Notes: a model not told the origin generated them from the sequence alone. Positions 1 to 5,666 are shown, numbered from the stretch's first letter. The stretch: 5,666 bases of DNA from an uncultured bacterium (GCA_937924555.1 CALDSN010000110.1:1-5666), one strand, 5' to 3'. Numbers and translations are program-made.

Positions 1-59
1 GTGAAAGTTGGGCATTATGTCAACTAGATTTTTCTTGACTTTAAATAGAGTAACAATGG

Positions 60-98
60 GACTCGAATGTTAGTCCATGTTTGAAATGAACATGAGTC
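60..98. repeat. Imperfect inverted repeat / potential hairpin
   Basis: CATGTT at 76-81 pairs with AACATG at 89-94 around a 7-base loop. The outer arm GACTC at 60-64 is complementary to GAGTC at 94-98, sharing G94 with the inner arm, with an unpaired stretch (65-75) on the left side only. No T-run follows, so it is not a typical intrinsic terminator. It could be an operator-like site, a stem in the 3' untranslated region of an upstream gene, or chance. Confidence 0.35.
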
Positions 99-212
99 GT
101 TTATCGCAAAACAATCTAACCTTAACGCCATCGCCCTCACCCCTCAGCTTTTCTCTGCCTCGCTCTACCCTTCTTTGTGTTCAAATGTATATTCCTGGAC
201 TCCATGACATTA

Positions 213-228
213 TTAACCTGTTAACCTG
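213..228. repeat. Two-copy 8-base tandem repeat
   Basis: TTAACCTG occurs twice head to tail (213-220 and 221-228), followed by a degenerate continuation (CTAATCTC, then TAAC). It lies in pyrimidine-rich non-coding DNA. It is too short to assign a function and may be slippage-derived. Confidence 0.5.
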
Positions 229-314
229 CTAATCTCTAACTTTCTTACTCATTTCTGTCACCAACCTCCGGATTTGTCCCCCTAATAGTTATAGAACAGG
301 ATGAGAACGTATTT

Positions 315-328
315 GGTTCAAGGTTCAA
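315..328. repeat. Two-copy 7-base tandem repeat
   Basis: GGTTCAA occurs twice head to tail (315-321 and 322-328), followed by a partial third unit (GTTCC). It lies in non-coding DNA about 190 bases upstream of the nuclease start. The motif resembles a tRNA T-loop, but no cloverleaf can be drawn around it. Confidence 0.5.
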
Positions 329-447
329 GTTCCAGTGCTGTTACCCGGATAATCCCGCATTAACAACAAGGTTTATGGGAACAGGTGGTAAATGCGCAGA
401 AACAGACTATATTATGTATTTATACATTTGGAACGTATCTTGTATGT

Positions 448-481
448 GGTTGATTCCCCCTTGGGGCAGCTTAACCAAGGG
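448..481 (+). promoter_or_regulatory. Leader segment with two mutually exclusive hairpins
   Basis: CCCTTGG at 458-464 is a perfect reverse complement of CCAAGGG at 475-481, with a 10-base loop. The same bases can instead form a tight CCCC (456-459) / GGGG (463-466) stem with a 3-base loop, optionally extended by GGTT (448-451) pairing with AACC (473-476). The two folds share bases and cannot coexist. The segment ends 20 bases upstream of the Shine-Dalgarno sequence of the nuclease gene. If transcribed, it could stabilise the messenger or modulate expression. No known riboswitch class is recognised, and chance is possible. Confidence 0.3.
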
Positions 482-501
482 ACACAGATGGATATTATGC
501 T

Positions 502-508
502 AAAGGAG
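502..508 (+). promoter_or_regulatory. Shine-Dalgarno sequence fixing the nuclease start
   Basis: AAAGGAG lies 9 bases before the ATG at 518. That ATG is immediately followed by codons for a textbook signal peptide. The in-frame ATGs further upstream (392, 488, 497) would put unrelated residues ahead of it, so this site decides the start. Confidence 0.8.
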
Positions 509-517
509 CAAGAGATA

Positions 518-574
518 ATGAAACGATTTTTACTGCTGGCAATTGTCCTGATAGCCCTCAGCTTTGCCTGGGCT
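518..574 (+). other. Signal peptide (Sec type)
   Basis: Residues 1-19 have a short basic start (MKR), a hydrophobic core rich in L, I, A and V, and an A-W-A motif before E20 that fits signal peptidase I cleavage. There is no cysteine at the cleavage site, so a lipoprotein is unlikely. Confidence 0.88.
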
Positions 575-3500
575 GAAACGACATTGCTAAACGAGAGTTT
601 CGCCTCTCTGGATGGAGAATCCGGGGATGGGACATCAGATATAAGCGCAAGCTTGAACAGTTATACCGACACCGATGGTTTTACGGGAACCAAGATATAT
701 AAGTCCATCGGAAGATTAAAGATGGGTTCCTCCAGCGGCTTGGGTTCAATCACCACCCCCACGGTGGATTTATCGGCAAATTCCGGCGAAGCCACCTTGT
801 CATTCAGCTTGCTCCAATATGGCACCGATGCAGGCAAACTTGTGCAGGTTATGCATGCTGCAGATGGAACAAACTTCAGCCAAGTCGGCTCGGATATAAC
901 AATCCCCGCTACGGTAAACACTTTTACGGTAAATATCACTGGCGGTACTGCAAGCTCGAAGCTGAAAATCCAAGCCAAGCTTGCCGCCAGTAACCGATTC
1001 TATCTGGATAACATCTTGCTCACTCAAGGCAGTTCCGGCGGATTAGCCGCAGTTAGTACGGTTATCGCCTCTGCTATTACCCAAACAGCTGCCTCATCCG
1101 GGGGAAATGTTACTTCCGAAGGCGGCTCTTCCGTTACTGCAAAAGGAGTTTGCTGGAACAGCTCAGCCAACCCCACCATAAGTAACTATCTCACCAATGA
1201 TGGAACAGGCACCGGCAGTTTTGTCAGCAGCCTCACAAGCCTGAGTGCTTCAACATTGTATTACTACCGTGCATACGCCACCAATAGCCAGGGCACCGCT
1301 TATGGCGAGGAGTATAGCTTCACCACCAGTGGCGTTTCCCCCCCGGCAGTACCCACTGCCACCGCGGCTACTGCCATTAGTTCCAGTTCATTCACCGCAA
1401 ACTGGGATGCCGCTTCGGGTGCTACAAGCTACCGCTTGGATGTTTCCACTTCCAACACCTTTGGCACCCTGTTGACCAACTATAACAACTTGACCGTTAA
1501 CGGCACAAGCCAGGTGGTTAGTGGTTTATCCGCCAACTCACCATACTATTACAGGGTAAGGTCATACAACTCCAATGGCACCAGCACAAACTCCAACACC
1601 ATAAGCGTCAGCACCTTAGCAAGTGATCCCTATAACGGTTATTACAATTCCGTTGCGGGCTTATCCGGCTCTACTTTAAAAAACGGTTTACATACCATCT
1701 TGCATAGCACGCATACCACCCAGTATTCGTATAGTAATCTGGAAACCCAGATGAAGATAACTGACGAAGACCCCAATAACTCCAATAATGTGATTGAGAT
1801 ATATACCGGCTGGAGTGTCCCAAAGTCCAATTATGGCGGTGGGGTTACCGACTGGAACAAAGAGCATACCTGGAGCAAGAGTCATGGTGATTTTGGCGAT
1901 ACTGCCCCTGCGGGAACAGACCTGCATCACCTCCGTCCCTGCGATGCCACGGTGAACTCTTTTAAGAGCAACCGGGATTTTGATAACGGAACCACCTCAT
2001 ATACCGATGCATCCCCTCCCTCTGGTTACACTGGAGCAACAGGATGCAAGTATAGCACCGCAGATGATTTTGAGCCACGCGATGCAGATAAGGGCGATGT
2101 TGCCCGAATGATATTCTATATGGCAGTGCGTTATGATGGTGTTGACACCTCTTATGATCTTGAGTTGGTTGACCATGTATATAGTGATGAAGGCACAAAC
2201 GAACCGTTCTATGGTAAGCTCTCAACTTTGCTTGCCTGGCACAATGCCGATCCACCTGATGCTTGGGAAGCTTTGCGAAACAATCGCATCCAGAACTTGC
2301 AGGGTAACAGAAATCCTTTCATTGACCACCCCGAATATGTAGCCTCCATCTGGGGAGGTGCTGCCCCCACCACCAGCGTGCAGTTTAGCGAAACCAGTGC
2401 CACAGTAAGCGAAGCAGATGGCAGCATCACTCTCGCTGTGCAAATCAGCAACCCCAGTGCCACGACTGCAACATCCGTTCAAGTTCAGCTTAGTTCCGGC
2501 TCTGCCACAGATGTGGGCAACTATAGCACCCGTACCATCACTTTCCCTGCCAATAGCAGCGCAAATCAGACCACAAGCATCACTATTACAGACGATGCCT
2601 TATTGGAAGATAGCGAAGCTCTGGTGTTCTCCCTGGTGAATGTTAGCGGTGGAAGCAGTGCTGCCATTGGAGCAAACAGTAGCTTCATCCTTACCATTAC
2701 CGCAAATGATATCCCCACTGTGGTTGCCACAGCGGCATCTGATATCGGATATACAGGCTTCACTGCCAACTGGGATGCTGCCTCTGGCATTACTGATTAC
2801 CAGTTTGACCTTTCCACAGACTATAACTTCGGCAGTTTTGTGGGAACCTATCAGAACTACGCTGTAAGCTCCACAAGCCTTGCCCTTAGCGGCTTAACCG
2901 AGGGAAGCACCTATTACTACAGAATCAGAGCAGTATATAATGCCAATTACGGGGTTTATTCCAATATTATTACCACCCAGACCACTGCCATCATCGTCAT
3001 CGATGCTCCTTTGGCAGTTGATGCCACCGCAGTGTCTCACGAAGGCTTTACCGCACGTTGGGAAGCCGTTGCCGGTGCAGAAGGATACAGATTGGATGTA
3101 TTTAGCGGAAGTGGCGGAGCGTTGACTACAGACTTGCTGATAAGTGAATATGTGGAAGGCAGCAGCAATAACAAGTATATTGAGATATATAACGGCACCG
3201 GTGCAGATGTAGATTTGTCCATATACAAGCTGAAGTTATATTCTAATGGAGCTAGTTCCGTTACCAACACCAGCACCCTTAGCGGAGTCTTGGCAAATAA
3301 TGCCTGCGCGCTCTATAAGAATAGCGGAGCTGTATTGACCCTTCCCGAAGGAGTAAATGCCACAGTTAGCACCACGACAAACTTTAATGGAAACGACACT
3401 GTCGCACTGACCAAGACAGTCGGCGCAGACGATATCTTAGTTGATATCTTTGGTAATATTGGGGATAACACATCTTGGAGTAGTGGTACGATTAGTGCCA

Positions 3501-4399
3501 CAAATCAAACCCTGCGCCGAAAGAGCACTGTTTTGTCTGGTGTAAGTGTTGATCCCATTGATCCCGGATTCCCAACTCTTGGTACAGAATGGGATAGCTT
3601 TGCTATCGACACCGCTGATGGACTTGGCTCGCATTCAACCGGGGGAACCGCAACCCCAGTTGCCGGATACCAGGACTTAGCCGTTAGCACCAATGTGGTG
3701 CGGGTGAACAATCTGGAAGCAGAGACCTCATTTACCTACCGTGTACGTGCTTACAACAGCAGCTATACTACTGCTAACTCGAATACCATCGAAGTGCAGA
3801 CAACCACCGTAAACACAGGTATCGGAGCTAACACCTGCATTAGCGGAGCTCAAACCACCGTGCTTATCCCTGCCCTCATTGGTTATAGTAATAATGATGT
3901 GTCCATTGATCCTACGCTTGGCAGCAGTGATGATTTTGCTGTCACCGTTAGTAGCATCACCGATGGTATCCGCTACAGCATTAGCAGTTCCAATGCCGAT
4001 GCTTTGAATGCCTCATACATCCTTGCGCATAACGGATTGGGCTTCACCCCTGCAACTGTGTTTTACCGCTTTGATGGAGTGGAGCATAGCGCTGGAGCTT
4101 TCAGCTCCGATGCTAATCAAACCAGCCTTAGCGTCAGCGGACTGGTGGGTAGCGGAACTCTGGAAATAGACCTGCTCCCTGCTCCTCAAGCTTTGGACAC
4201 TCCCGTGGTGACGATAAATGTTAGCGACGGTTTGATAACCCTGTCATGGGAAGAAATTCCCAATGCGGAGTCCTACCGTATAGAAAGCTGCGATACTCCC
4301 GATGGAATATACACAAGCGTTGGCACCACAAGCTTACTTTCCTGGAGCCAGAGTGCCTCCGCAAGCAAGTTCTTTAGAGTGATTGCCTTGAGAGATTAG
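518..4399 (+). CDS. Secreted multidomain endonuclease I family nuclease with FN3, Calx-beta and lamin-tail domains
   Basis: Encodes a 1293-residue exported protein whose probable activity is metal-dependent, non-specific cleavage of DNA and perhaps RNA outside the cytoplasm. Order by residue: signal peptide 1-19; beta-rich N-terminal domain about 20-170; FN3-like domain with the VCWN motif 176-271; FN3 277-367; endonuclease I domain about 370-613; Calx-beta 619-731; FN3 733-823; a second-half FN3 made of 829-866 plus 1043-1097 with a lamin-tail domain (868-1040) between the halves; unassigned 1098-1225; FN3-like C-terminal module 1226-1293. The start at 518 is chosen for its Shine-Dalgarno sequence and signal peptide. 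Single-domain family members such as Vibrio Vvn and E. coli EndA are only about 230 residues, so this is a large elaboration. I see no LPXTG motif, no C-terminal transmembrane helix and no classic type IX (NPxxG-type) sorting domain, so the final location is unclear. The nuclease call is firm; the biological role (nutrient scavenging, biofilm DNA turnover) is inference. Confidence 0.9.
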   Translation: MKRFLLLAIVLIALSFAWAETTLLNESFASLDGESGDGTSDISASLNSYTDTDGFTGTKIYKSIGRLKMGSSSGLGSITTPTVDLSANSGEATLSFSLLQYGTDAGKLVQVMHAADGTNFSQVGSDITIPATVNTFTVNITGGTASSKLKIQAKLAASNRFYLDNILLTQGSSGGLAAVSTVIASAITQTAASSGGNVTSEGGSSVTAKGVCWNSSANPTISNYLTNDGTGTGSFVSSLTSLSASTLYYYRAYATNSQGTAYGEEYSFTTSGVSPPAVPTATAATAISSSSFTANWDAASGATSYRLDVSTSNTFGTLLTNYNNLTVNGTSQVVSGLSANSPYYYRVRSYNSNGTSTNSNTISVSTLASDPYNGYYNSVAGLSGSTLKNGLHTILHSTHTTQYSYSNLETQMKITDEDPNNSNNVIEIYTGWSVPKSNYGGGVTDWNKEHTWSKSHGDFGDTAPAGTDLHHLRPCDATVNSFKSNRDFDNGTTSYTDASPPSGYTGATGCKYSTADDFEPRDADKGDVARMIFYMAVRYDGVDTSYDLELVDHVYSDEGTNEPFYGKLSTLLAWHNADPPDAWEALRNNRIQNLQGNRNPFIDHPEYVASIWGGAAPTTSVQFSETSATVSEADGSITLAVQISNPSATTATSVQVQLSSGSATDVGNYSTRTITFPANSSANQTTSITITDDALLEDSEALVFSLVNVSGGSSAAIGANSSFILTITANDIPTVVATAASDIGYTGFTANWDAASGITDYQFDLSTDYNFGSFVGTYQNYAVSSTSLALSGLTEGSTYYYRIRAVYNANYGVYSNIITTQTTAIIVIDAPLAVDATAVSHEGFTARWEAVAGAEGYRLDVFSGSGGALTTDLLISEYVEGSSNNKYIEIYNGTGADVDLSIYKLKLYSNGASSVTNTSTLSGVLANNACALYKNSGAVLTLPEGVNATVSTTTNFNGNDTVALTKTVGADDILVDIFGNIGDNTSWSSGTISATNQTLRRKSTVLSGVSVDPIDPGFPTLGTEWDSFAIDTADGLGSHSTGGTATPVAGYQDLAVSTNVVRVNNLEAETSFTYRVRAYNSSYTTANSNTIEVQTTTVNTGIGANTCISGAQTTVLIPALIGYSNNDVSIDPTLGSSDDFAVTVSSITDGIRYSISSSNADALNASYILAHNGLGFTPATVFYRFDGVEHSAGAFSSDANQTSLSVSGLVGSGTLEIDLLPAPQALDTPVVTINVSDGLITLSWEEIPNAESYRIESCDTPDGIYTSVGTTSLLSWSQSASASKFFRVIALRD
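575..1027 (+). other. N-terminal beta-sandwich-like domain of the nuclease
   Basis: Residues about 20-170 begin with TLLNESFASLDG and end with RFYLDNILLTQ. This pattern (an opening L-x-E-x-F, a middle strand EATLSFSLLQY, a closing FYLDNI strand) is common in jelly-roll modules at the start of secreted Bacteroidota-type proteins, where they resemble carbohydrate-binding or choice-of-anchor domains. No ligand-binding residues can be named from sequence alone. Confidence 0.55.
1043..1330 (+). other. FN3-like domain with VCWN motif
   Basis: Residues 176-271 show the Bacteroidota-style module: an opening run of threonines and serines, G-G-x-V, KGVCWN at 209-214, NDGTGTGSF at 227-235, then LYYYRAYATNSQGTAYGE and a closing SFTT. 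It is probably a spacer. Confidence 0.75.
1346..1618 (+). other. Fibronectin type III domain 1
   Basis: Residues 277-367 carry the FN3 pattern: FTANWDAASGATSYRLDVS (strands B and C, 292-310), NYNNLTV (strand C', 321-327), and YYYRVRSYN (strand F, 343-351). It shares near-identical strand B wording (FTANWDAASG) with FN3 domain 2 at 2714-2986, so the two probably arose by duplication. It directly precedes the catalytic domain. Confidence 0.8.
1625..2356 (+). other. Endonuclease I catalytic domain
   Basis: Residues about 370-613 carry the motifs of the endonuclease I (EndA/NucM/Vvn) family in order: DPYNGYY at the start; WNKEHTWSKSHG at 446-457; GTDLHHLRP at 466-474; VNSFKSNRDF at 479-488; FEPRDADKGDVAR at 518-530; and RNNRIQNLQGNRNPFIDHPE at 587-606. 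By analogy with Vvn, H450 would be the general base, and E449 and N480 would bind the divalent metal. All are present, so the domain should be active. One small departure is K484 where arginine is, from memory, more usual. The four disulfides of Vvn are absent: only C475 and C510 lie in the domain. Confidence 0.9.
2372..2710 (+). other. Calx-beta domain
   Basis: Residues 619-731 follow the Calx-beta pattern: VQFSETSATVSEADGSITL at 621-639, a middle strand ending in TITFPANSSANQT, then SITITDDALLEDSEALVFSL at 687-706 and a closing SFILTITANDIP. The acidic DD-x-x-x-E-D-x-E stretch is the usual calcium-binding part of the family, so calcium binding is plausible. It follows the catalytic domain directly. 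Confidence 0.85.
2714..2986 (+). other. Fibronectin type III domain 2
   Basis: Residues 733-823 repeat the pattern of FN3 domain 1: GFTANWDAASGITDYQFDLS at 747-766, TYQNYAV at 777-783 and YYYRIRAVY at 799-807. The matching strand B wording in the two domains points to an internal duplication. Confidence 0.8.
3002..3808 (+). other. Fibronectin type III domain 3, split by an inserted domain
   Basis: The first half (residues 829-866) ends GFTARWEAVAGAEGYRLDV, matching strands B and C of FN3 domains 1 and 2. The expected continuation is missing there and reappears at 1047-1056 as TPVAGYQDLAV, equivalent to LLTNYNNLTV and FVGTYQNYAV in the other two copies. Strand F (FTYRVRAYN, 1072-1080) and strand G (NTIEVQT, 1089-1095) follow. 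The interrupting 173 residues are a lamin-tail domain. The two halves together give a complete FN3. Confidence 0.75.
3119..3637 (+). other. Lamin-tail (LTD) domain nested in FN3 domain 3
   Basis: Residues 868-1040 open with LLISEYVEGSSNNKYIEIYN (873-892), followed by GTGADVDLSIYKLKLYSNG, a diagnostic lamin-tail signature. They continue through NDTVALTK and ILVDIFGNIG and end near TEWDSFAIDTADGLGSHS, a tail commonly seen after this bacterial LTD. Bacterial LTDs accompany secreted nucleases and phosphatases (for example the ExeM-type nucleases) and are thought to mediate binding, possibly to nucleic acid or the cell surface. Confidence 0.85.
3809..4192 (+). other. Unassigned region of the nuclease
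   Basis: Residues 1098-1225 match no family I recognise. The region looks like a single beta-rich globular domain: it has alternating hydrophobic strands (TTVLIPALIGY, DFAVTVSSITDGIRYSISSS, TVFYRFDGVEH, TSLSVSGLVGSGTLEIDLLP), one cysteine (C1107) and few lysines. It sits between the split FN3 and the C-terminal module. Confidence 0.5.
4193..4399 (+). other. C-terminal FN3-like module
   Basis: Residues 1226-1293 read as a shortened FN3: TPVVTINVSDGLITLSWEEI, then AESYRIESCDTPDGIYTSVG, a tryptophan (W1276) and a terminal KFFRVIALRD. Similar modules close many secreted proteins of Cloacimonadota and Fibrobacterota-like lineages. A role as a secretion or surface-targeting tail is possible but unproven. 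Confidence 0.6.
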
Positions 4400-4454
4400 T
4401 GGATAAAACACTCACCTAACAGCGATCTCCCCACAGATTGTTGTTGACAGTATA

Positions 4455-4491
4455 GCGAAAACCACGGGTAAGTTCCCGTGGTTTCGCATTT
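4455..4491 (+). terminator. Probable intrinsic terminator after the nuclease gene
   Basis: GCGAAAACCACGGG (4455-4468) pairs with CCCGTGGTTTCGC (4475-4487) over 13 base pairs, with one bulged A and a 6-base loop (TAAGTT). Only a short ATTT follows, so the T-run is weak. It lies 56 bases after the stop codon and ends 27 to 31 bases before the next gene. It may also act as a messenger-stabilising stem or attenuate read-through into the next gene. Confidence 0.7.
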
Positions 4492-4518
4492 AAGGCGGAT
4501 ACTGCTGAGAGGTCTATT

Positions 4519-5640
4519 ATGAATATAGTAGTTAGAGAAGTTCAAACACCCAAGGAAATGAAGCAATTCATCTATCTCCCGGAAAAGCTTAACGCCGATC
4601 GTCCAAACTGGGTTCCCCCCTTCTATGCGGATGATAAACGGAGCTTTGATCCCAAACAGAATCCATCCCATGCCTATTGCGACCATATTTATGCCTTGGC
4701 ATACGATGGCAACAAAATCGTTGGAAGAATTGCCGGGATAATCAATAAACGCTTCAACCAATTGTCGGGTAGCTCTAATGCTCGTTTCGGTTACATAGAT
4801 TCCATAGATAACTTACTGGTTTGCCAAGCTTTGATAGACTACGTCATCGCATGGGCAAAAGCAAAAGGGATGACCAAGCTGATAGGCCCCATGGGCTTCA
4901 CGGAAGAGGACCCGGAAGGCTTCATCATCGAAGGCTTTAATGAAGTGGTAACTTTGGCTTCATATCAGAATAGAGAATCCATGCCGCGCTATATGGACCA
5001 GCTTGGCTTTAGTAAGGAAGTGGACTATGTGGTATATAATGTGCAGGTGGCAGAAGCAAAGACCGAGTTGTATCACAAAATGTTCCTGCGTAAGAGCCAA
5101 AGCAAAGAGATAAAGCTATTGGAGTTCAACAAAAAGAGCCAGCTTAAGAAATACATCCTGCCCATCTTCCGCCTCATGAATGAGACCTTCATTCACTTAT
5201 ACGGTTATTCCACCTTCGAAGAACATGAGATGCAAGATCTTGCCAACAGGTATCTCCCCGTGGTGGATCCTCGCTTCATCAAAGCGGTGATAACCCCCGA
5301 GGATGAACTGGTAGGCTTCATCGTAGCTATCCCCAATATGTCCCCGGGTATCATTAAAGCCCGTGGGCGCATCTTCCCCTTTGGCTTCATCCATATCCTC
5401 TCTGCCATGAAGAAATCCACTCAACTCGATCTCTATATGGGTGCTATCAAAGAATCATACCGCAGTAAGGGAGTGGATTTATTGATGGGTTATGCTCTGT
5501 TGGAGTCCTGTGCCAAAGCGGGTATCCGCAATTGGGATAGCCATCATGAGCTTGAAGACAACCTGCAAGTGCGGGGCGAGATGGAACGTGGCGGGGGAAA
5601 GGTGTATAAACGCTTCCGCATCTACCATAAAGCTATATAG
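4519..5640 (+). CDS. GNAT-like acyltransferase family protein, function unknown
   Basis: Encodes a 373-residue soluble protein with no signal peptide or membrane segment. It resembles a widespread, uncharacterised family of about 370-390 residues with two GNAT-like halves. Visible hallmarks are NWVPPF at 30-35 with FDPKQNP at 43-49, DGNKIVGRIAGIINKRFN at 63-80, LIGPMGF at 121-127, YMDQLGF at 158-164, DELVGFIVAIPN at 262-273, YRSKGVDLLM at 314-323 (a degenerate acyl-CoA-binding loop lacking the full R/Q-x-x-G-x-G/A), ELEDN at 344-348 and EMERGGGKVYKRFRIYHK at 354-371. The start is supported by GAGAGG at 4507-4512, 6 bases before the ATG. Acyl transfer to an unknown substrate is the family-level inference; the substrate cannot be read from the sequence. 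It follows the nuclease by 119 bases across a hairpin and is probably a separate unit or weak read-through. The frame is complete, with TAG at 5638-5640. Confidence 0.85.
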   Translation: MNIVVREVQTPKEMKQFIYLPEKLNADRPNWVPPFYADDKRSFDPKQNPSHAYCDHIYALAYDGNKIVGRIAGIINKRFNQLSGSSNARFGYIDSIDNLLVCQALIDYVIAWAKAKGMTKLIGPMGFTEEDPEGFIIEGFNEVVTLASYQNRESMPRYMDQLGFSKEVDYVVYNVQVAEAKTELYHKMFLRKSQSKEIKLLEFNKKSQLKKYILPIFRLMNETFIHLYGYSTFEEHEMQDLANRYLPVVDPRFIKAVITPEDELVGFIVAIPNMSPGIIKARGRIFPFGFIHILSAMKKSTQLDLYMGAIKESYRSKGVDLLMGYALLESCAKAGIRNWDSHHELEDNLQVRGEMERGGGKVYKRFRIYHKAI

Positions 5641-5656
5641 ACGCTATACGATTTTT
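5636..5656 (+). terminator. Weak terminator-like hairpin at the end of the acyltransferase gene
   Basis: TATAG (5636-5640) pairs with CTATA (5644-5648) around a 3-base loop, and TTTTT follows at 5652-5656. The stem is short, AT-rich and overlaps the stop codon, so it may be inefficient or accidental. The window ends 10 bases later. Confidence 0.25.
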
Positions 5657-5666
5657 ACCCTTATCT

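Larger units (their letters stand above)
1..517. other. Upstream region without a recognisable gene
   Basis: No open frame of convincing length or protein character is seen on either strand in this 517-base stretch. The left part has a 39-base imperfect inverted repeat. The middle (about 120-290) is pyrimidine-rich on the plus strand and contains small tandem duplications. The right part is the presumed leader of the secreted nuclease gene. An open frame in phase with the nuclease extends back to an ATG at 392, but its 42 extra residues look non-biological and would bury the signal peptide, so it is treated as untranslated. The first 27 bases could be the tail of an upstream gene ending in TAG at 25-27, but this cannot be decided from so little sequence. 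Confidence 0.6.

Noticed and set aside
1..27. Possible tail of an upstream gene ending at TAG (25-27)
   Set aside because: Only eight codons are visible, another frame is open to 38, and nothing favours either.
35..40. TTGACT resembling a -35 element
   Set aside because: No plausible -10 hexamer lies 16-18 bases downstream, and no gene starts nearby.
315..333. tRNA T-arm-like motif (GGTTCAAGTTCC)
   Set aside because: No acceptor, D or anticodon arm can be drawn around it; it is explained by the tandem repeat.
301..363. Small open frame of 20 codons starting at ATG 301
   Set aside because: No properly spaced ribosome binding site and no recognisable peptide character; the frame covers the GGTTCAA tandem repeat.
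423..430. TACATTTG, matching the Bacteroidota -7 consensus TAnnTTTG
   Set aside because: No TTG-type -33 element lies at the expected distance upstream, and one such match in 500 bases is not surprising.
392..517. In-frame upstream extension of the nuclease gene from an ATG at 392
   Set aside because: The 42 added residues look like chance translation, no good ribosome binding site precedes 392, and the signal peptide would become internal.
1245..3711. Many overlapping open frames of 60-105 codons on both strands within the nuclease gene
   Set aside because: They are shadows of the long low-complexity coding frame: none has family motifs, a sensible ribosome binding site or independent codon bias.
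4396..4761. Minus-strand open frame of 121 codons across the intergenic hairpin
   Set aside because: It overlaps the well-supported acyltransferase start antisense, runs through the terminator hairpin and shows no recognisable protein features.

Overview
The window holds two plus-strand genes separated by a short intergenic region, preceded by about 0.5 kb with no recognisable gene. GC content is moderate by eye. The secreted protein has a gliding/anaerobe-type build: Bacteroidota-style FN3 repeats with the VCW motif, an endonuclease I domain, a lamin-tail domain, and an FN3-like C-terminal module ending in a KFFRVIA-type motif. This suggests a member of the Fibrobacterota-Chlorobiota-Bacteroidota neighbourhood. 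Cloacimonadota (anaerobic digester and sediment bacteria) is my first guess and Bacteroidota the alternative. The assignment is an inference from protein style only.

Layout. Positions 1-517 are non-coding as far as I can see, with an inverted repeat (60-98), two small tandem duplications (213-228 and 315-328) and a leader with two competing hairpins (448-481). A Shine-Dalgarno sequence follows, then the first gene (518-4399). It encodes a 1293-residue exported multidomain nuclease: signal peptide, N-terminal beta-sandwich-like domain, two FN3-type domains, endonuclease I domain, Calx-beta domain, a further FN3, an FN3 split by a lamin-tail domain, an unassigned region and a C-terminal FN3-like module. 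A strong hairpin lies in the 119-base gap. The second gene (4519-5640) encodes a 373-residue cytoplasmic protein of a widespread, uncharacterised GNAT-like acyltransferase family. A weak hairpin with a T-run follows at the window's end.

The two genes have no evident functional link. The hairpin between them argues for separate transcripts. The nuclease most likely degrades extracellular DNA or RNA for nutrient or phosphate scavenging or matrix turnover, with the flanking domains acting as spacers and binding modules. The most notable observation is architectural: the lamin-tail domain appears to be inserted inside one FN3 domain, between its C and C' strands. I see no mobile element, CRISPR array, RNA gene or defence system here.
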